In this document: one piece after another, positions 12,761 through 26,400 of the stretch
Layout of the letters: each line of letters opens with the position of its first letter
Position numbering within the stretch: position 1 is the first letter of the stretch
NCBI GenBank assembly: GCA_023238725.1
Contig: CM041536.1
Location: 12,674,271 to 12,738,270 of the forward strand
DNA length: 64,000 nucleotides
Direction of reading: 5' to 3'
Source of the DNA: Scortum barcoo
Taxonomy: Eukaryota; Chordata; Actinopteri; Centrarchiformes; Terapontidae
The notes under the pieces: model-generated
What the model was told of the DNA's origin: nothing
Database searches by the model: none
The model's input: only the letters and a program-made list of their open reading frames with translations
Program-made: the position numbers and the translations under genes

Positions 12761-14296
12761 GCGCTCACCTGTTCACTGATGTCAGTCACGTGTCGTGTGT
12801 GAAGGGACCACACCTCAACTATAATCGGGCCACTCTGTAAAACAGCAAAAAAAGAGGTTTGAATCAGAATGAGCTTCTGTAGATTAGAATATTAGAAATT
12901 ATTCAAAAGTCACTTCAGTAGTTGTAAATGTGGAGAATGGCATGCTGCTGGACATAACCCTCTAATACTCCACGTTGTTCCTTTTATATTACATTATATA
13001 CCATATTTAAGAAGATATGGGTGATTAACTTTATCAGCTACTATACGCACTGTAAATAAACCCTCTTAATTTTTTAACCACCTTTTACCTCAGTGTAAGT
13101 ACAAAGCAGATCCACTCAGACTGCCGCATCTGCTGACATGTTTAAATCAAAGTTCATATCAGCACCACGGACAGCGGTCCATAAACACAGTCTGACAACT
13201 AAACCAAACTTTCTTCATATCAGCCAGATGTGATACCAAACAGAAGCAAAAAAAAGACATAAAACCACAACAAAACTTCACTCAAGCTGGTATGCATACA
13301 CTCATGTGTACCCACATACTGTATATATGTATAAACTGTATTGAAAGATCAGCGTGATTTGTGTTGGTGAACTCTTCAAATCAATTGATGCCCTAGCTAC
13401 AGAATATTTTTATTAAGCAAGTGTACAGTAATTTGTGTGTGAATGCAAACATTTATAAAAATTCACTCACCTGAAGATAAGCCACATATTTCATTTCCCC
13501 ACAGACCTTTAAAAATCACAACTGTACTTAATGTAGACATGAAAAATAATACATAATATTAATTATCATTCTTAGAAAGCCACTTTATGTTGTGTCCCTT
13601 TCATGTTAAAGAAAAACACATATGTTGCAGAAAACGTTATACTATATATGTATGTTTATTGCAGAATACATATTTACATTCTTGACATCAGCAGCTAATT
13701 TGCACCACTAGGTATATGTAAAGAATGTAATCATAAAACAATTGCAATTATTGCAGCCTAAAACACTGGCAAGTTCGTATATATGTATACACAAACATAC
13801 ATATATGTACATATGTGTGTATTTGTGTGTGTGTGTATATATATATATAAAAAATGTTATCATTTTTAACTAGAAATACTGTATTTCAGAAAAGTATACA
13901 ATATCTAAATAACTCAGTACACCAATCACTTTCTCATCAACTGACTAAAGTAATGTGTGGCCACAGGTTCGCAGAGGCAATGTATTATGGCATGTCTTAC
14001 TTAACAATGGCACTAAACAATATAGTCAATATTCTCCTCTATGTTGTATACATCTGGGCACAAACTCAAGATACTTTGTAGTGCATGTATGTATGTATGT
14101 TCAATTTATGTCACACTAAATACAAAATAAAACTGCTTTATATAATGTTAATGCATGTTCGCTTAATAAATTCATGAATGAAGCCTGCTGATTCCCCAGT
14201 GGAATTACCCTGTGCATAATTCACTGTATGTCTTTAACAGCTGTCATTTTCCAATATTTAATTATATTCAAGCAGTTCAAACAGATCACAAAACCG
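12761..14296. other. Gene-free interval between c15orf61 and iqch
   Basis: AT-rich DNA with runs of ATGTATGTATG and TATATATA (around 13.63, 13.78-13.86 and 14.08 kb). I see no exon. The plus-strand frame at 13854-14081 starts in an AT microsatellite and lacks family features. The part nearest iqch probably contains the end of its 3' UTR. Confidence 0.6.
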
Positions 14297-14352
14297 TTTA
14301 TTATGAAGGTTATGAAGTGACAGATCTGGACAATGTTTTTCAGGAGTTTATT
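14297..14352 (-). terminator. Candidate poly(A) signals for iqch
   Basis: Two AATAAA signals on the minus strand (plus strand TTTATT at 14347-14352 and 14297-14302) lie 125 and 175 bp beyond the iqch stop codon. Either would give a short 3' UTR. Which is used cannot be told from sequence. Confidence 0.4.
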
Positions 14353-14477
14353 TGGCTTTATCTGTGTTGGATGAACATCAATATGTTTTCAAGGTTTTCA
14401 CACATTCACAGTGTAATTTGGCATCAAGAGGCATGATGACTTAACTTGTAAGGCAAGTTAATCAGTGAAGCAGCTGT

Positions 14478-17400
14478 CTAAGTGGCAGGTTTATCTTCCA
14501 CCACTCGTACCTTGTTCTGAATAGTCACCTGCAGTACATCCTCAATGTCCTTGATCAGCTCCTCCAATACAGAAAATATAAAAGAAGTGAAAATGAATTA
14601 CTGCCCATTAGGCAAAAGCATTCCAGCTGAACAGAGTGCCACTGAATATGCAAGTTTCATGATATAGATAAGAAGAGATCGTTAAGTCATTAACATGGTA
14701 CCTTGAAATTGGTTTCCCCTTGCATTTTAGAGGACGATATTTCCTGATGAACGACTGACAGATTCCGAGCAAAGGTCATGAGAGCTCCCTGGAGATCTCC
14801 TGAGACCGTTCTATTAACGACACCCCAAACAAAAGAGTTTACTAATGTCCCCCACGTCGCCAGCTAAGAAACAATCGGCTTGTTCATCTGATGGTGGTAC
14901 TTAAATGAAACTTTCAGCAGAGAACATCTTCAGTCTTAAGGGGAATGAGCACAGCTTGATTTAACTGTTACAGCACTGTGTAAGCTAAAGGATTTGAGTG
15001 ATAAATATGTTAAATAACCCTCTGCTTAACAGCCTCTAGAGTTTGTAACAACATTTACAAAGCCAGAGGTGGCATCTTAATCCTCTAAAAGAATTGACTT
15101 TACTCTCAGTCTGGAGAAGTCTTTCATCCACCTAATCCTCTGCAGTTTTTTCATGTGCTTGTTTATCTGAACAGGGAGAGGTAAAGCAAACCTAAATGTG
15201 CTCAGAATTCAGGACCCTAGATTTTATTAATACTGCGTCTACCAGAATTTGACGCTGTAGTAATTACTTACATCATTCCAATACTGCATCGCTCACTGCT
15301 GTCGTAAAGAGTGAAAACAGTGCCTTGCTTTGTCTGAAATACAAAGAAAGACAGAGAGTTACAAAGAAAAGCTCTATCATCACATAGTGTAGATTTAAAG
15401 AACTATTCACCAGCTAACTAACTACCAACTTAGCATGTAACTCCTTTAACATGGTCAGGCTTTTGACGTATACTTAAAAAAAGATCAAAATTAATTAAGC
15501 ATACGCAAAGAGATAATTTTTTATGCATTTGCCTTTTTCTGTAAATCCATGGTGCCTACATTACCCAAAATGCAATCTGACCAGCGACAGTTCGCTTGGA
15601 GACTTAGATGTGCTATGATAGTAGTGGCTTATGTAGCCTCGAGTAACTAGCCTCAACCACAGATTAGCAGTGGACTACAAAAGTCAGGTCAGCTCACTAA
15701 CTAGCCAACTAACTAACTAACTACACATCACCAAATTTGTTTTTGGTTTCATTTTAAAATTTGAGCCGCAACCGGCACTGACTCAAATGAGTCGAGGAGA
15801 AATTTATCAGACTTTGTGCAGCTCCTTCTGGCCACAGAAGGTTTCATACAACTTACTCCTCATATGCACAAGTACTCTCTAAGTGGTCCTTTTAAAGAAA
15901 TCATATAATAATCTGCAAAAATGAACAAGATGTGAGTGTTAAAAAAACCAAAAACAAAAAGAGAATATTGAGTTGTTACCTTCATGTTAAATCCTATGCC
16001 ATGAGCCTTGCACACCTTGAGGAACACGTTATGGTATAACATGGAAAGGTTCGAATGAAACAAGTGGCTCCCAATAACTGCATAACGATTAACTACCAGA
16101 AACTGTACAAAAAAAGCAAGAAAAGAAACAGAATGTGAGTGTATGATTGTTGAATTAGTCTTTATTTTTAAATCTAAAACAAGACTAAATCATTTTATGT
16201 TCTATTATGTTTTCGGCTAAAGCATAGTAGGTGGTAGCGTGTGTAAAATGGATAAGGGTAGAGATGGCTGAACCCCATGCACATGTCCTTAGGGTCACTG
16301 TTGAGTTTGGGGAGTGTGTGTGATTAGTAAACATGATGGGTGTAGGGCACATGTGGTAAACTGTTGGGCCTTTCTTAATTAACTGCGGGGAGGAACAATT
16401 AATGTTTAGAAGACATGCCAAATACAAGACGATCTTAATTGTACGATGCCAATCAAAGAAACTACAGTTTTGGGACTGCAAATGTTTGCATTCAATCTGA
16501 GACAAAAGCACTACCTAATGCACAAAAGGACCACTCAACACACAATACATATCACCATAATGGAGGGGTTCTGAGCATGGGAGTGTCGTAAGTAACACTA
16601 GAGAGGTTGATTATATAAAAGTGGCAGGGCTCAAGAGGATAAAAATGTTCCTGGTTCTCAGGCACCTTTGGGAGGCTAACAGAGGAGGCCTAAGCCCCTG
16701 TGAGCTCAGGAGATAGCCCATAACTCGCTGTGATGGCTGTGTGTTTGCAGTTGTCACACACAGGACCCTCACACAACAATAAAAGTGTCCAACAGGGATT
16801 TAATTGTGTTTGTAATATGCAGGCCCCTAATGATGGCCACCGCTAAAGCCATTAACCACTGCGGTGGCTCAACTGCTGTACTGAAGCGCCAGGCCACCAT
16901 CTAAATGAATGTTTGATAAAATAATACAAGTCGCAAATTAACAAGCGTAAACTCAGGCATACTGCTAATAAAAGAACTCTATTGTTTAAGGCTTGGCACC
17001 AGGTTGATGAGGTGTTCAAGCATGCATACACATGCATAATGGAAATGGTATGAATTATTAATGTGTTGATTATTTAGGCTCATCTATCAAAATGATAATG
17101 AATTCAGCACCTAAACACCAATTGAGCTCAGCGCGTAATTACAGTATTTAGTTGTATTTAACAAAAATGAAGAGCAAAACGTTGATCTATCTTTGTGATT
17201 ACTGTAGTGGTATAGTAACATCTCCTAAAGCCTCAGCTCGCTTTAGAACCAGTGGTTTCTTTCCTGTTGAGAAATTAAGAGAAGAATTTGAAGGGAAAAA
17301 GGACACAACTTCAGTTGTAACATTCAAAATCTCCCTCCTCATGTTTAAGAAAGATTTTACATTACGTGTTCACAGCATTTCTCTCTGACTGGCATTGGCA

Positions 17401-20400
17401 CTTCTAAGCAGCCTTCACGGCAATTCAGCATTCCTCTAGTCATCATCAGAAGCATCTGGGTCATGGCCAGCTGGTCACTGTATTTGAGGTCCAGATCAAT
17501 AGCCCACACCTGCAAACAAGACATCATGCACTCTGTGTCACAGCAGAGAAAAACAGACACTATAAACGTAATAATTCCAATTTAATCACAAAAATGGAAC
17601 ATCAAAGTATTTCACCCACCAATACTTGTAAAGAGAAGGGTCAGTACCTTTTAATCCTTACAATGTTATCCATGTTGAGAGGCAGGGGAAAGGAAAACAC
17701 GGTTAATGGTGTATGCTTTAGGTAATTCAGCTCTAGAATGACACGTGCACAAAGTAGATCCCTCCCTGTGTACTTGGATTCAGTCTGCCCTGGACTAGTT
17801 TGTTTGGCTCAGGTCTGATGAGAAGCTAAGTTCAGATATGTATGGTAAATGGCATCATTATAAGTATATTAAGGGGTCAGGTATGACCATAGCCTTCTGC
17901 TTAAACAGGGCTAATTTTCCCAATAATAACCTAATAGCTATGCCCTCTCTTCAAAAGTGGCAAATAAATCACCAGTGAAGGAGTTGTTAATAACTAAGTG
18001 GCAGTCGACTGCCTCCTTTTGCTGTTCCTATTTGTCAAAGTAAACGCTCCTGCCAGTGAATGCAAATCGCTTCCTGTCTAAACCCTGCAGTCTCTCTAAC
18101 ATGAGCACTTTATCTCCACTAACACATGGATATTTGACCATCTACAGAAATTCACTCATAGGCAACGTTTTTTTTTTTTTTTTTTTCCAAATTCAAATAT
18201 ATATTGTCTGTTCTTGGGCTACAACAAACAGTTCTTTACGTTATTCAGTGATCTGACAATTAGTTTCTCGATTAATAATTTTTTCAATGAAATATTAGAA
18301 TACAGTGGAGAAGATGTCCATCACATTTTCAAGATATCGTCGATTATTTTGTTTATGTTCAACTAACAGTCTGAAAACTGTATTCAGTTTATTGTGATAA
18401 GAGACAAAGAAAATAACCAAATCTTCACATTTGAGAAGATAGAATAAAAGAAAATTGGGCTTTTTCTTGAAAATGATGAATCAGTTATCATTACTGTTGC
18501 TGATTTTTATTTTTGTGGATCAAATAATGAATTAATAGCTAAGTTTAGATCATCAAGGTTAAGTTCAAAATATAATGTCAGATTTTCAAAGGGGCTTTCA
18601 TACAGAAAATATTTCAAAAGACAGCCGATGAACCACTTAATGAAATACCCAAAATAATGTATTAAAATATTATATTGACAAAAATGTTTATCTTTATGTT
18701 ACAATAATTTTAGGTAACGTAATCTGATTTATAAAACAGGATTTATGCATGTTGTTGTTGAGTTCCAATTAGTGAAAAAAGCCATTGCTTTGTAATTGCA
18801 TCTTTAAAAATTTGACTAAGCTTTAAAATTGCAAACAAGCTATATGAGAATGACATGAGAGAGAGTACACCAAATTAATTGTTAAAACAATTGCAAGCGG
18901 TGTTCTTTCAAGTTTAGCGACAGTTAAGTTGTACTGAACTCAGCCACCTTTACAGTCAGAGGTACAGTAGCTACCTCTAGATAGATGCTAATCTCTATGC
19001 ATCAGGTTGGTACCTGGGCCTGAGTGATGGACACACTCCACCACCCCATTCACTCGACTCACTAAAAATCATACTCCAATGTCTCATTGTCGCTCTTAAC
19101 AAAGCCGTGGGAAATGTAAGCCTGAATTGTACCTGTTTTCTATTGCCTTGCATTTTCATTAAAAACCCTGATGCTGCAGCTGGGGCCCCACCGCTCCACA
19201 ATGTGAGGAAAGACTGCAAGGGCAAACATATGTGACCCACTTCTTCCCATCAAATAAAGTAGGCAGCTTTTAGCAACAGGTTTGAATCTAAATTGATGTT
19301 TAAATCCAGACAGGTTTGCCCATGTGGCTCTCCTCTGTCTGAGCTCTGTGTGCGGGGAGATGGTTAAGAATCTATCTTTAATGTTCCTGCCTCTATTGAA
19401 GCACATGCTGTTTATAGTCCATTCTTAATTATGCTGTCAGTGAATCCCAATCAATTTCGGGTCAACACTGAAAGTGAAAATTAATTTTAAGGCTGTCATT
19501 ATATCAGTCTAATCAGCTGAAGTAAAGGGCCGCTTCTGTCCCAAAGATAGATTTGAGAAATAGAACATTTTCTGATTTGGATGTCACTAAAATCACAATT
19601 TAGTCTGACTATATAAAATTATGAAATGCAAGAAATACTCTGAGGGATTTTTTTTTACCTTCAAATTAAAAGGACTATATTACATATAATAGATATATGT
19701 TCTAAAAATCCACAGTCTGTGTAAAGACTGCTGACTAAATGATTTCTCTATTTTAAGCCTTTAAGAAACCAAGAATACTAATGCACTAAAATAAAAAAAT
19801 ATTTAAAGTTTTAAGATACAAATAGCATTGTCTGAACACTGCTTTGCTCACACTGTTAACATCTAATCCATAAGATACTACCCTCTAGTGGCAAGCATGC
19901 CCTTAGCTAGTGTTTACTCTAAATCCAGTTTATTATACTGAGAATCTATTAATAATGCAAACATAAATAAAGCTTCAGCGGTGAAGAGTAAAAACAAAAC
20001 AAATAGAAGAATGAAATATCCTGAAAAACAGGAAGACATATTGCAATCTGACGTTAAATGAAAGAAAAAGGAAACTCACACCCTTTTGTAAAACTGTGAA
20101 GAAGCTCTTGTGCTTTCTTCCCCATTTTGTAGGTGGAGTATTTCATAGACCGTATTATATACAAAGCATTTCATTTTACAGCACTGGATCAATAAGCAGT
20201 CAATGTAGCCACATGGTAGGAGCAGAGGTTAAACCATCATAAACCAGTCCATTTCCAATACCATAAATCAAGAGGCTTTCAACAAAACTTAATCCTGACA
20301 AATGAGATAAAGCTTCGATGGTGCCTCACTATAACAACGAGACAAATTTCAGCAAACCAGTGCAGGTAACTGGCTAGGGGTTAAACACTGACAGGGCCTC

Positions 20401-23400
20401 CCTGTGAAGCTGCCAAATCACTTTAGAATGACCTATTGTCTGAAAGGTAGGTGCCTCTGAGTTTCTCAGCATTTTAAGGTTAAAGGGCAGGGCTTAAATG
20501 GTGGAATCAGTGAATTGACACAATAAGACCTGACAGTTTATTAGATGGCCTTGTGACACATTTGGTCTCTTTGCCCACTGTTTGCCGTGCCTGTTTTCTA
20601 AATCCCAGGGGAGCAGTAGAGAGGCACCTATCTGCTCATATGGATCCCTGATCCGGCCTAAAAATTGATCTCCCTCACCGATGTGGTGAAATAGAGAGCA
20701 CATGTTGCAGAAGCCCAGATCATAATTATCATGGTGACTCTCACCTTCTGCTCCTTGGTTTTGTAGTTCAGAAAGGTAGCCAGGTCCACGGAGACATAAC
20801 CCACCATAAGGTGTTGTAGACAGGCCTGGCCCACGCGCATGCAGATGGAGTGCAAAGTCTCTGGATGTACAGAGGTTTGAGGAACAGTTGAGCCTACAGA
20901 TTCCAGCTGACAGGAGCCATGAAGCTGGTCTCCGCAGGACAGCATGGTCACCTCACCCCCGGGCTCCAGCAGCAGATCTACTGTCAGACAGGTGACACTA
21001 TCTGAAGGGGGGTAGGCCTCCACCACACCGCCTGGACGCACAGTCAGAGCAGAGGAATGGCTTCAGTGCAGACAACAAAAAGTCACCTATGATACAGCAT
21101 CTAAGAGTCTCCCAGCAGCCGTTTAACAACCAACATGACAATTATTTAATCTATCAATTCACATAGGCAACATCTGGGAACTAGGACGGACATAAGAAAT
21201 GACTAATAGCTTGTTCCAAATGGCTGTATTTGCAGGTGAAAGCATTCAGTGACTGACAATAAGTATCTGACCTTGCCTGAGGAAGGTCTTCAGGAAGCAG
21301 GCCCAGTTGGGATAGCAGGAGGTTTTAGCAGGCTGGGCGTAACGGGCAAGCCACTCAGGGATCTCATCTAAATATCTGAGCAGTACAGACTCCTGCAGAA
21401 AGGAAGTTAAGGTGAATACATCAGGGATCAACTGAAAATGAGCTGGTGACAGATGTGAGAACATTATGTATTTTTGATAATTCAAACACAAGTTAATAAC
21501 AAGTACTGGATGCTTTATTTTGTCCTACTGTTAGGGCTTTCTAGGTGTCGACTACATTATTGGAAATGTCCTTGTGTTATCTGGATGACTCCAGTGACTG
21601 CTTGATATCCTTGAGACCTTTGGTGGCTGCTTCAATTTCTGTGTGAATGTCTGATGGATACTGCGGGACAGTCTATCTGTGAGTGACAGCCTATTATCAG
21701 AAGGCCTCAGGAGTCTAATGGCTTTAACTCACAGCCACACAGACAGCACCTGCCCTCAATAACAACTCTCTCTGCTGGGCAGCTGATGAATGCCTAAGCT
21801 AACCCCATCTATCTGGGGATCAATCAGGGCTGGACTGGGATCGATATCACTCTTGTTTCTGTAACTAGGAAATGCCATAATGGTTTCACCACTTAATTAC
21901 GCTGTTAATTTTTAACTTTTGTTTTAGGTGTCTTTTGAACAGTTCGGCAACTCAATTCCACCGTTTTCTCTGACAACGCTGGGGAAAAAGTTAAGTAACA
22001 ATAATGACTTTACTAAACCTTCAGCTGCCATTTTTACCATATATATTGTATTATAAAACTAAAATTGAATGCTGATGTTGACTGTATGAGTCCAGTGTTG
22101 AGTCGTCTTTTAAATACAGGGTTCTGTATGTAATAATGTTTGTGTGTGACCATTGGGCAGGAATTTAATTTAGTCTTACACAATAAGCTATATGAAAGTT
22201 GTCTGAAAAAAGATGACTAAATTCTGAATGGAAATAATGTCTTTGTTCTTTTGTCGTTCTATCTAGAGCGTTACTTTGTTGTGAGTATATGCTGTCTGGC
22301 TTCACTGGAGACAGGACCGGAGATTATGCTGTTGATATTCCAGTCATGTAACAGCCATCATCATATTCAAGTACTGTAAGAGGCGAGGTCAAATGCTACA
22401 CAGTGATTCCCCCTATACAAACCATAAAGCACACAATGGTGCGGCAAAAAGTGTAAGGGAACGGTTGTCATTTTCAACGGAAGAGCAAGCTCACCCCAGG
22501 ACTTTGCCTATGCAGTTCACAGAAACAGCAGGACAGGAAGAAAAGAAAGAGAGGTATTTTGCAATAAATTATTTGGACTTAAACTGCGTACAGTACCCTG
22601 TGATAGGATTCAAGCTTTGCTTGGTGTCCACATAAAGCCAAGCAATCTGGTCATAAATAAAACAGATGCTGCCCTGCCTCTTTGATTGCCATTTCATATC
22701 TCCATTACGTAGTGAAACAACTGAGAAGCTACAGTGAGTCACAGGAAAAGAGAAAAAGGGAAAAGGGTATAATCTGACTAGTCATACATATTGTATAAAT
22801 ATTCATTTCCTGTGCTTCAACCTCAAACTACTACTGTCCATGACTTATTTCATAAATATAAATATCATCATATGTCTTAAATATAATATCAATATTAAAT
22901 TTCATACATTATTCTCATCCCAGGTTGAATTTGACATTTTTATAAAAAAGGGCAGCAACAATTCTTCGGCTTAAAGATTACACAAAAAAACCCTTATGAC
23001 TCTCAGTGAATTTAAAGACAACACAGAACTTATCAAACATGGAAGACAGAAAATGTTTTAAGGCATTATTAAAGTAATTCAGGTTCATTATGTCAAGGCA
23101 GATGATTACATATTTAAACTCTTCAATCCAAATGCAGACTGCACAATATTTAGACCGAAACATCTGTATAAAATGTCCTTGTACCTCTTCAGTGGTAGTG
23201 ATTATCAAATGACCCATTTCGTTGACAAACTTAACCTAAATAAGGTGTTGCTCAAGATCTGTTTGTACACAGCATGACAAAAAGAAATACTCCATCTGTT
23301 GATGCTATTAGGTGTAATTTTTACCCTCTTGTGCCTAATGATCCATATGCAAGCTGTGTGAGCGCTTAAGTGTGTGTGTGGCCCCCTTCAGGCATTGCAT

Positions 23401-26400
23401 GGGTGCAGATCTACATGTCTTTAACCTCTCTCTGTGTAAATGCTAAAAGATGCCTGGGGGCTTTCTGCGGGCTGAAACATTGTGCCGGAGGCTGTGGGCC
23501 TCACAATATTCAGAGAAACACACCATCTCCTATTTCCTGGGTGCAATCCCTCCTCCTTCTTGTTGTACCCTTTTAGGCTTTCTTTTGCATAGCCAGAAGG
23601 GATCTGATTGTTGGTATTATTCTGAAAGACCACATGGCATTCTTGTGAGTCACGCTTCTTCATGCTGAGCGCTTCAGAACAAGCAATAATTAAAAAAATA
23701 TGCACACAGTGTGTGAAGTCTAAGGCCAAGTATACTCTCAAATCTTCCCTCTGCTTTTACAGTGATTATAAAGGGAATGAGCATAAAACATATTTGTATA
23801 ATATACACCTCAATCATCACTTATTTGTTATTTTGGGAAAACAATGATCTTGGTGAAGAACTGTTAAATTCTAAATAAATATTTAAAATGCTTAATTTGC
23901 TAATTTGTGTTTCATTAATAATTAATTAAATTGCTACTATTTTCATAAACATAGCATTAAACATCTACCGCTTAAATGTTTGCAAATATTCTGCAATGTG
24001 GGAATCTATCCTATTCAGTAGCTGTCATTGCTGTTGCAATTTGGACTACTTCTTTTCAGCAAAGTGCGAAGTTAATGAGTGTTATATCTCAAAATATACT
24101 GCCATCTTTAAACATCCATCTACAGTTTCTGCTGTGAGGAGAGAATAGCGAGGAGATACGCTGATATAAAATATTCATATGTTTCTATCTAATCAACAGC
24201 ATTGTTCTGTAATCTGTCAGCATATAGAGCCAAATTGCTATCTTCAACATACACAAGTACAACAGCAGAAGGACGATGTAATGCATTTAAGGGGCTAATG
24301 CATTTTGGGGGAAAACAATGTCATAACAAAAAAATCATGCAGTGAGGAGCACAGGATGTGGGCTTTGCTTTGATTAAAAGAGCAAGGTGTAGAATAAAGG
24401 CCAGTTAAAGTGTTGTGTCCATATGGCCCAGAAGCCCTGAGGCTGCCGGCCTACACTGGGGGCCTCGGCACTCTTCCCTCTCCATGGGACCCCAGCTGGT
24501 GAAACAAACCCCATTTACTTTCCTGTGCTGCCTCAGCCACCATTATGGACCTTGGCTGTGGCTCAGCCACTCTCTGCCATAATTAACAGCACCAATGCCA
24601 CAACAATTACAGCCCCACACTGCACATACACTATGAATCAAAGAACAAGCTAATAGGAACAAAACAGAGTGAGCCATAAGAAGCTTGAGATGACTGCTGT
24701 TCTTTCGAATGGAATAAAAAGTAAAATCGTTGTGCTCCAAGCCCACAATCATTAGCCTGTAATTAGTTTACACAAAGCTCACAGTTAAATGGCAAAATAC
24801 GGTAATTAACACATGACAGAACAATCAAAGGCTACTTTGTAAGCATATGAGAAATAAGAGCCAGGGGCTCAGAAGCTGTGTACAGATTGCATCTGTACTA
24901 AATGAATGGTTTACTAATGATTAAATACATTTGATTTGCTTTGAATAGGTTTGAGATTAAATTCAAATTTAGGAGAGGAGAAAAGGGTGCTGATATTTTA
25001 TAGAATATAATTAAAAATAATTACAATGCCACATTTTTAAGTCCTACACATGATATTTGTACTAAATTGTTCTCTTTACAACAAGCTCAGACCCATCCAA
25101 TGAGCGACATGGACAGACTGAGAACTCAATGTTGTGACACAAGAGCAGCAGATCAAATTATGAATATCACCTGCATTTATGAACTTTAGTTTAGTTTTAG
25201 TGTCATTTGTACATAGATGTAGATAATACAAATACCTCAGCTGTGAATCTGTGTGGCATGAATCTGCAATAGGCTTTTGTTCTCCCCAACACACCGACAC
25301 TAGTTGATGTGTGTGCCCCTGAGAATGCACAATGGCTGTGTGTATAAACACATATCTTATGTATTGATTTAATGTTCTGTGGTTCTGGGGATGATGCTAA
25401 AATACTATACTACAAGGACCAGCATTGTGACTGTCAAGACATTCTACTCTGGGCTGAATGATGTTATCTCCTGACCCCACTGTGACCTTTTGTTCATTCA
25501 GCAACAAAAGTGAATCTAACCCTTTTTTGAGTTATTTCGTCTCAACAAGGACACAAACACCATTTTAATATATAGCTGTTACTGTAATGTTATCTGTTAA
25601 GTAGCTGATACCATGTTAACTTTAAATGGCTGATTCCTCATTGGTATGAGTATAATAATAATAGCAATAAACTTTATTTGTATTGCACTTTTCTAAAACC
25701 AGTGCTTTGGAGAGAGCCATAAAAAAGACATAATAGTAAAAAACAACAATTTAGTAAGAGGTAATAAGGGAAATAAATAAAAAAATAAAAATGCAAATCT
25801 AAAATTCAAGCAAATTCAATAAAACATTGCATTAAAGTAAGTGTATAAAATGTGTTTTAAGAAGTATTCCTATAGTTTAAGACAGGGTGTAAGTGACGTA
25901 ATCCCCTAAGCCACATCTTTACCTGAATCCATTTTGTGTTCCATAGCTTAGCACCGTGACGATGGTATTCCTGTAGGGCCCAGTTATAGCAGCTAAGATG
26001 GCATATATCACAGTATGCTGTACCACGGCCTCCATGCTCAGAGTCGATCTTGAAGAGCCAGCGATGCACATCAGTGTTCTGAACCATGAGCTCGGCCAGT
26101 GTTTCATGAAGCTGAGCCAAGAGAGAGAAATGTGGATTAAGGAATAAAACTACAAGCTAAATTGAACATTAAAATGTGTTCTGTGTTATCACCCCACACT
26201 GCAATTGAGTTTCTATATGCATTTGATTTTCTGATCTCTGACCTGGTTTAGTGAGTAGATGTCTCCTTGACCAGGGGGTACATCAACCTGTGCCCCTGCA
26301 AAGATCCTCCTCCCCCCAGACTTGGTGCTATAGAGCTGCACAATAGCCGGTTCTGGAGCCAGTATTGGCACTCCTAGCTCATCAGCCACTGCCAGGTCAT

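Larger units (their letters stand above)
17510..20744. other. iqch intron between exons 16 and 17
   Basis: A 3.2-kb intron. It holds a T19 tract (18168-18186), a decayed interspersed repeat (about 18.24-18.55 kb), a stretch at about 19.39-19.53 kb that looks like a conserved non-coding element, and a CTCF-like word at 19878-19891 (minus strand). The reading frames at 18995-19406 and 20494-20703 lack splice-compatible family matches. Confidence 0.55.
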
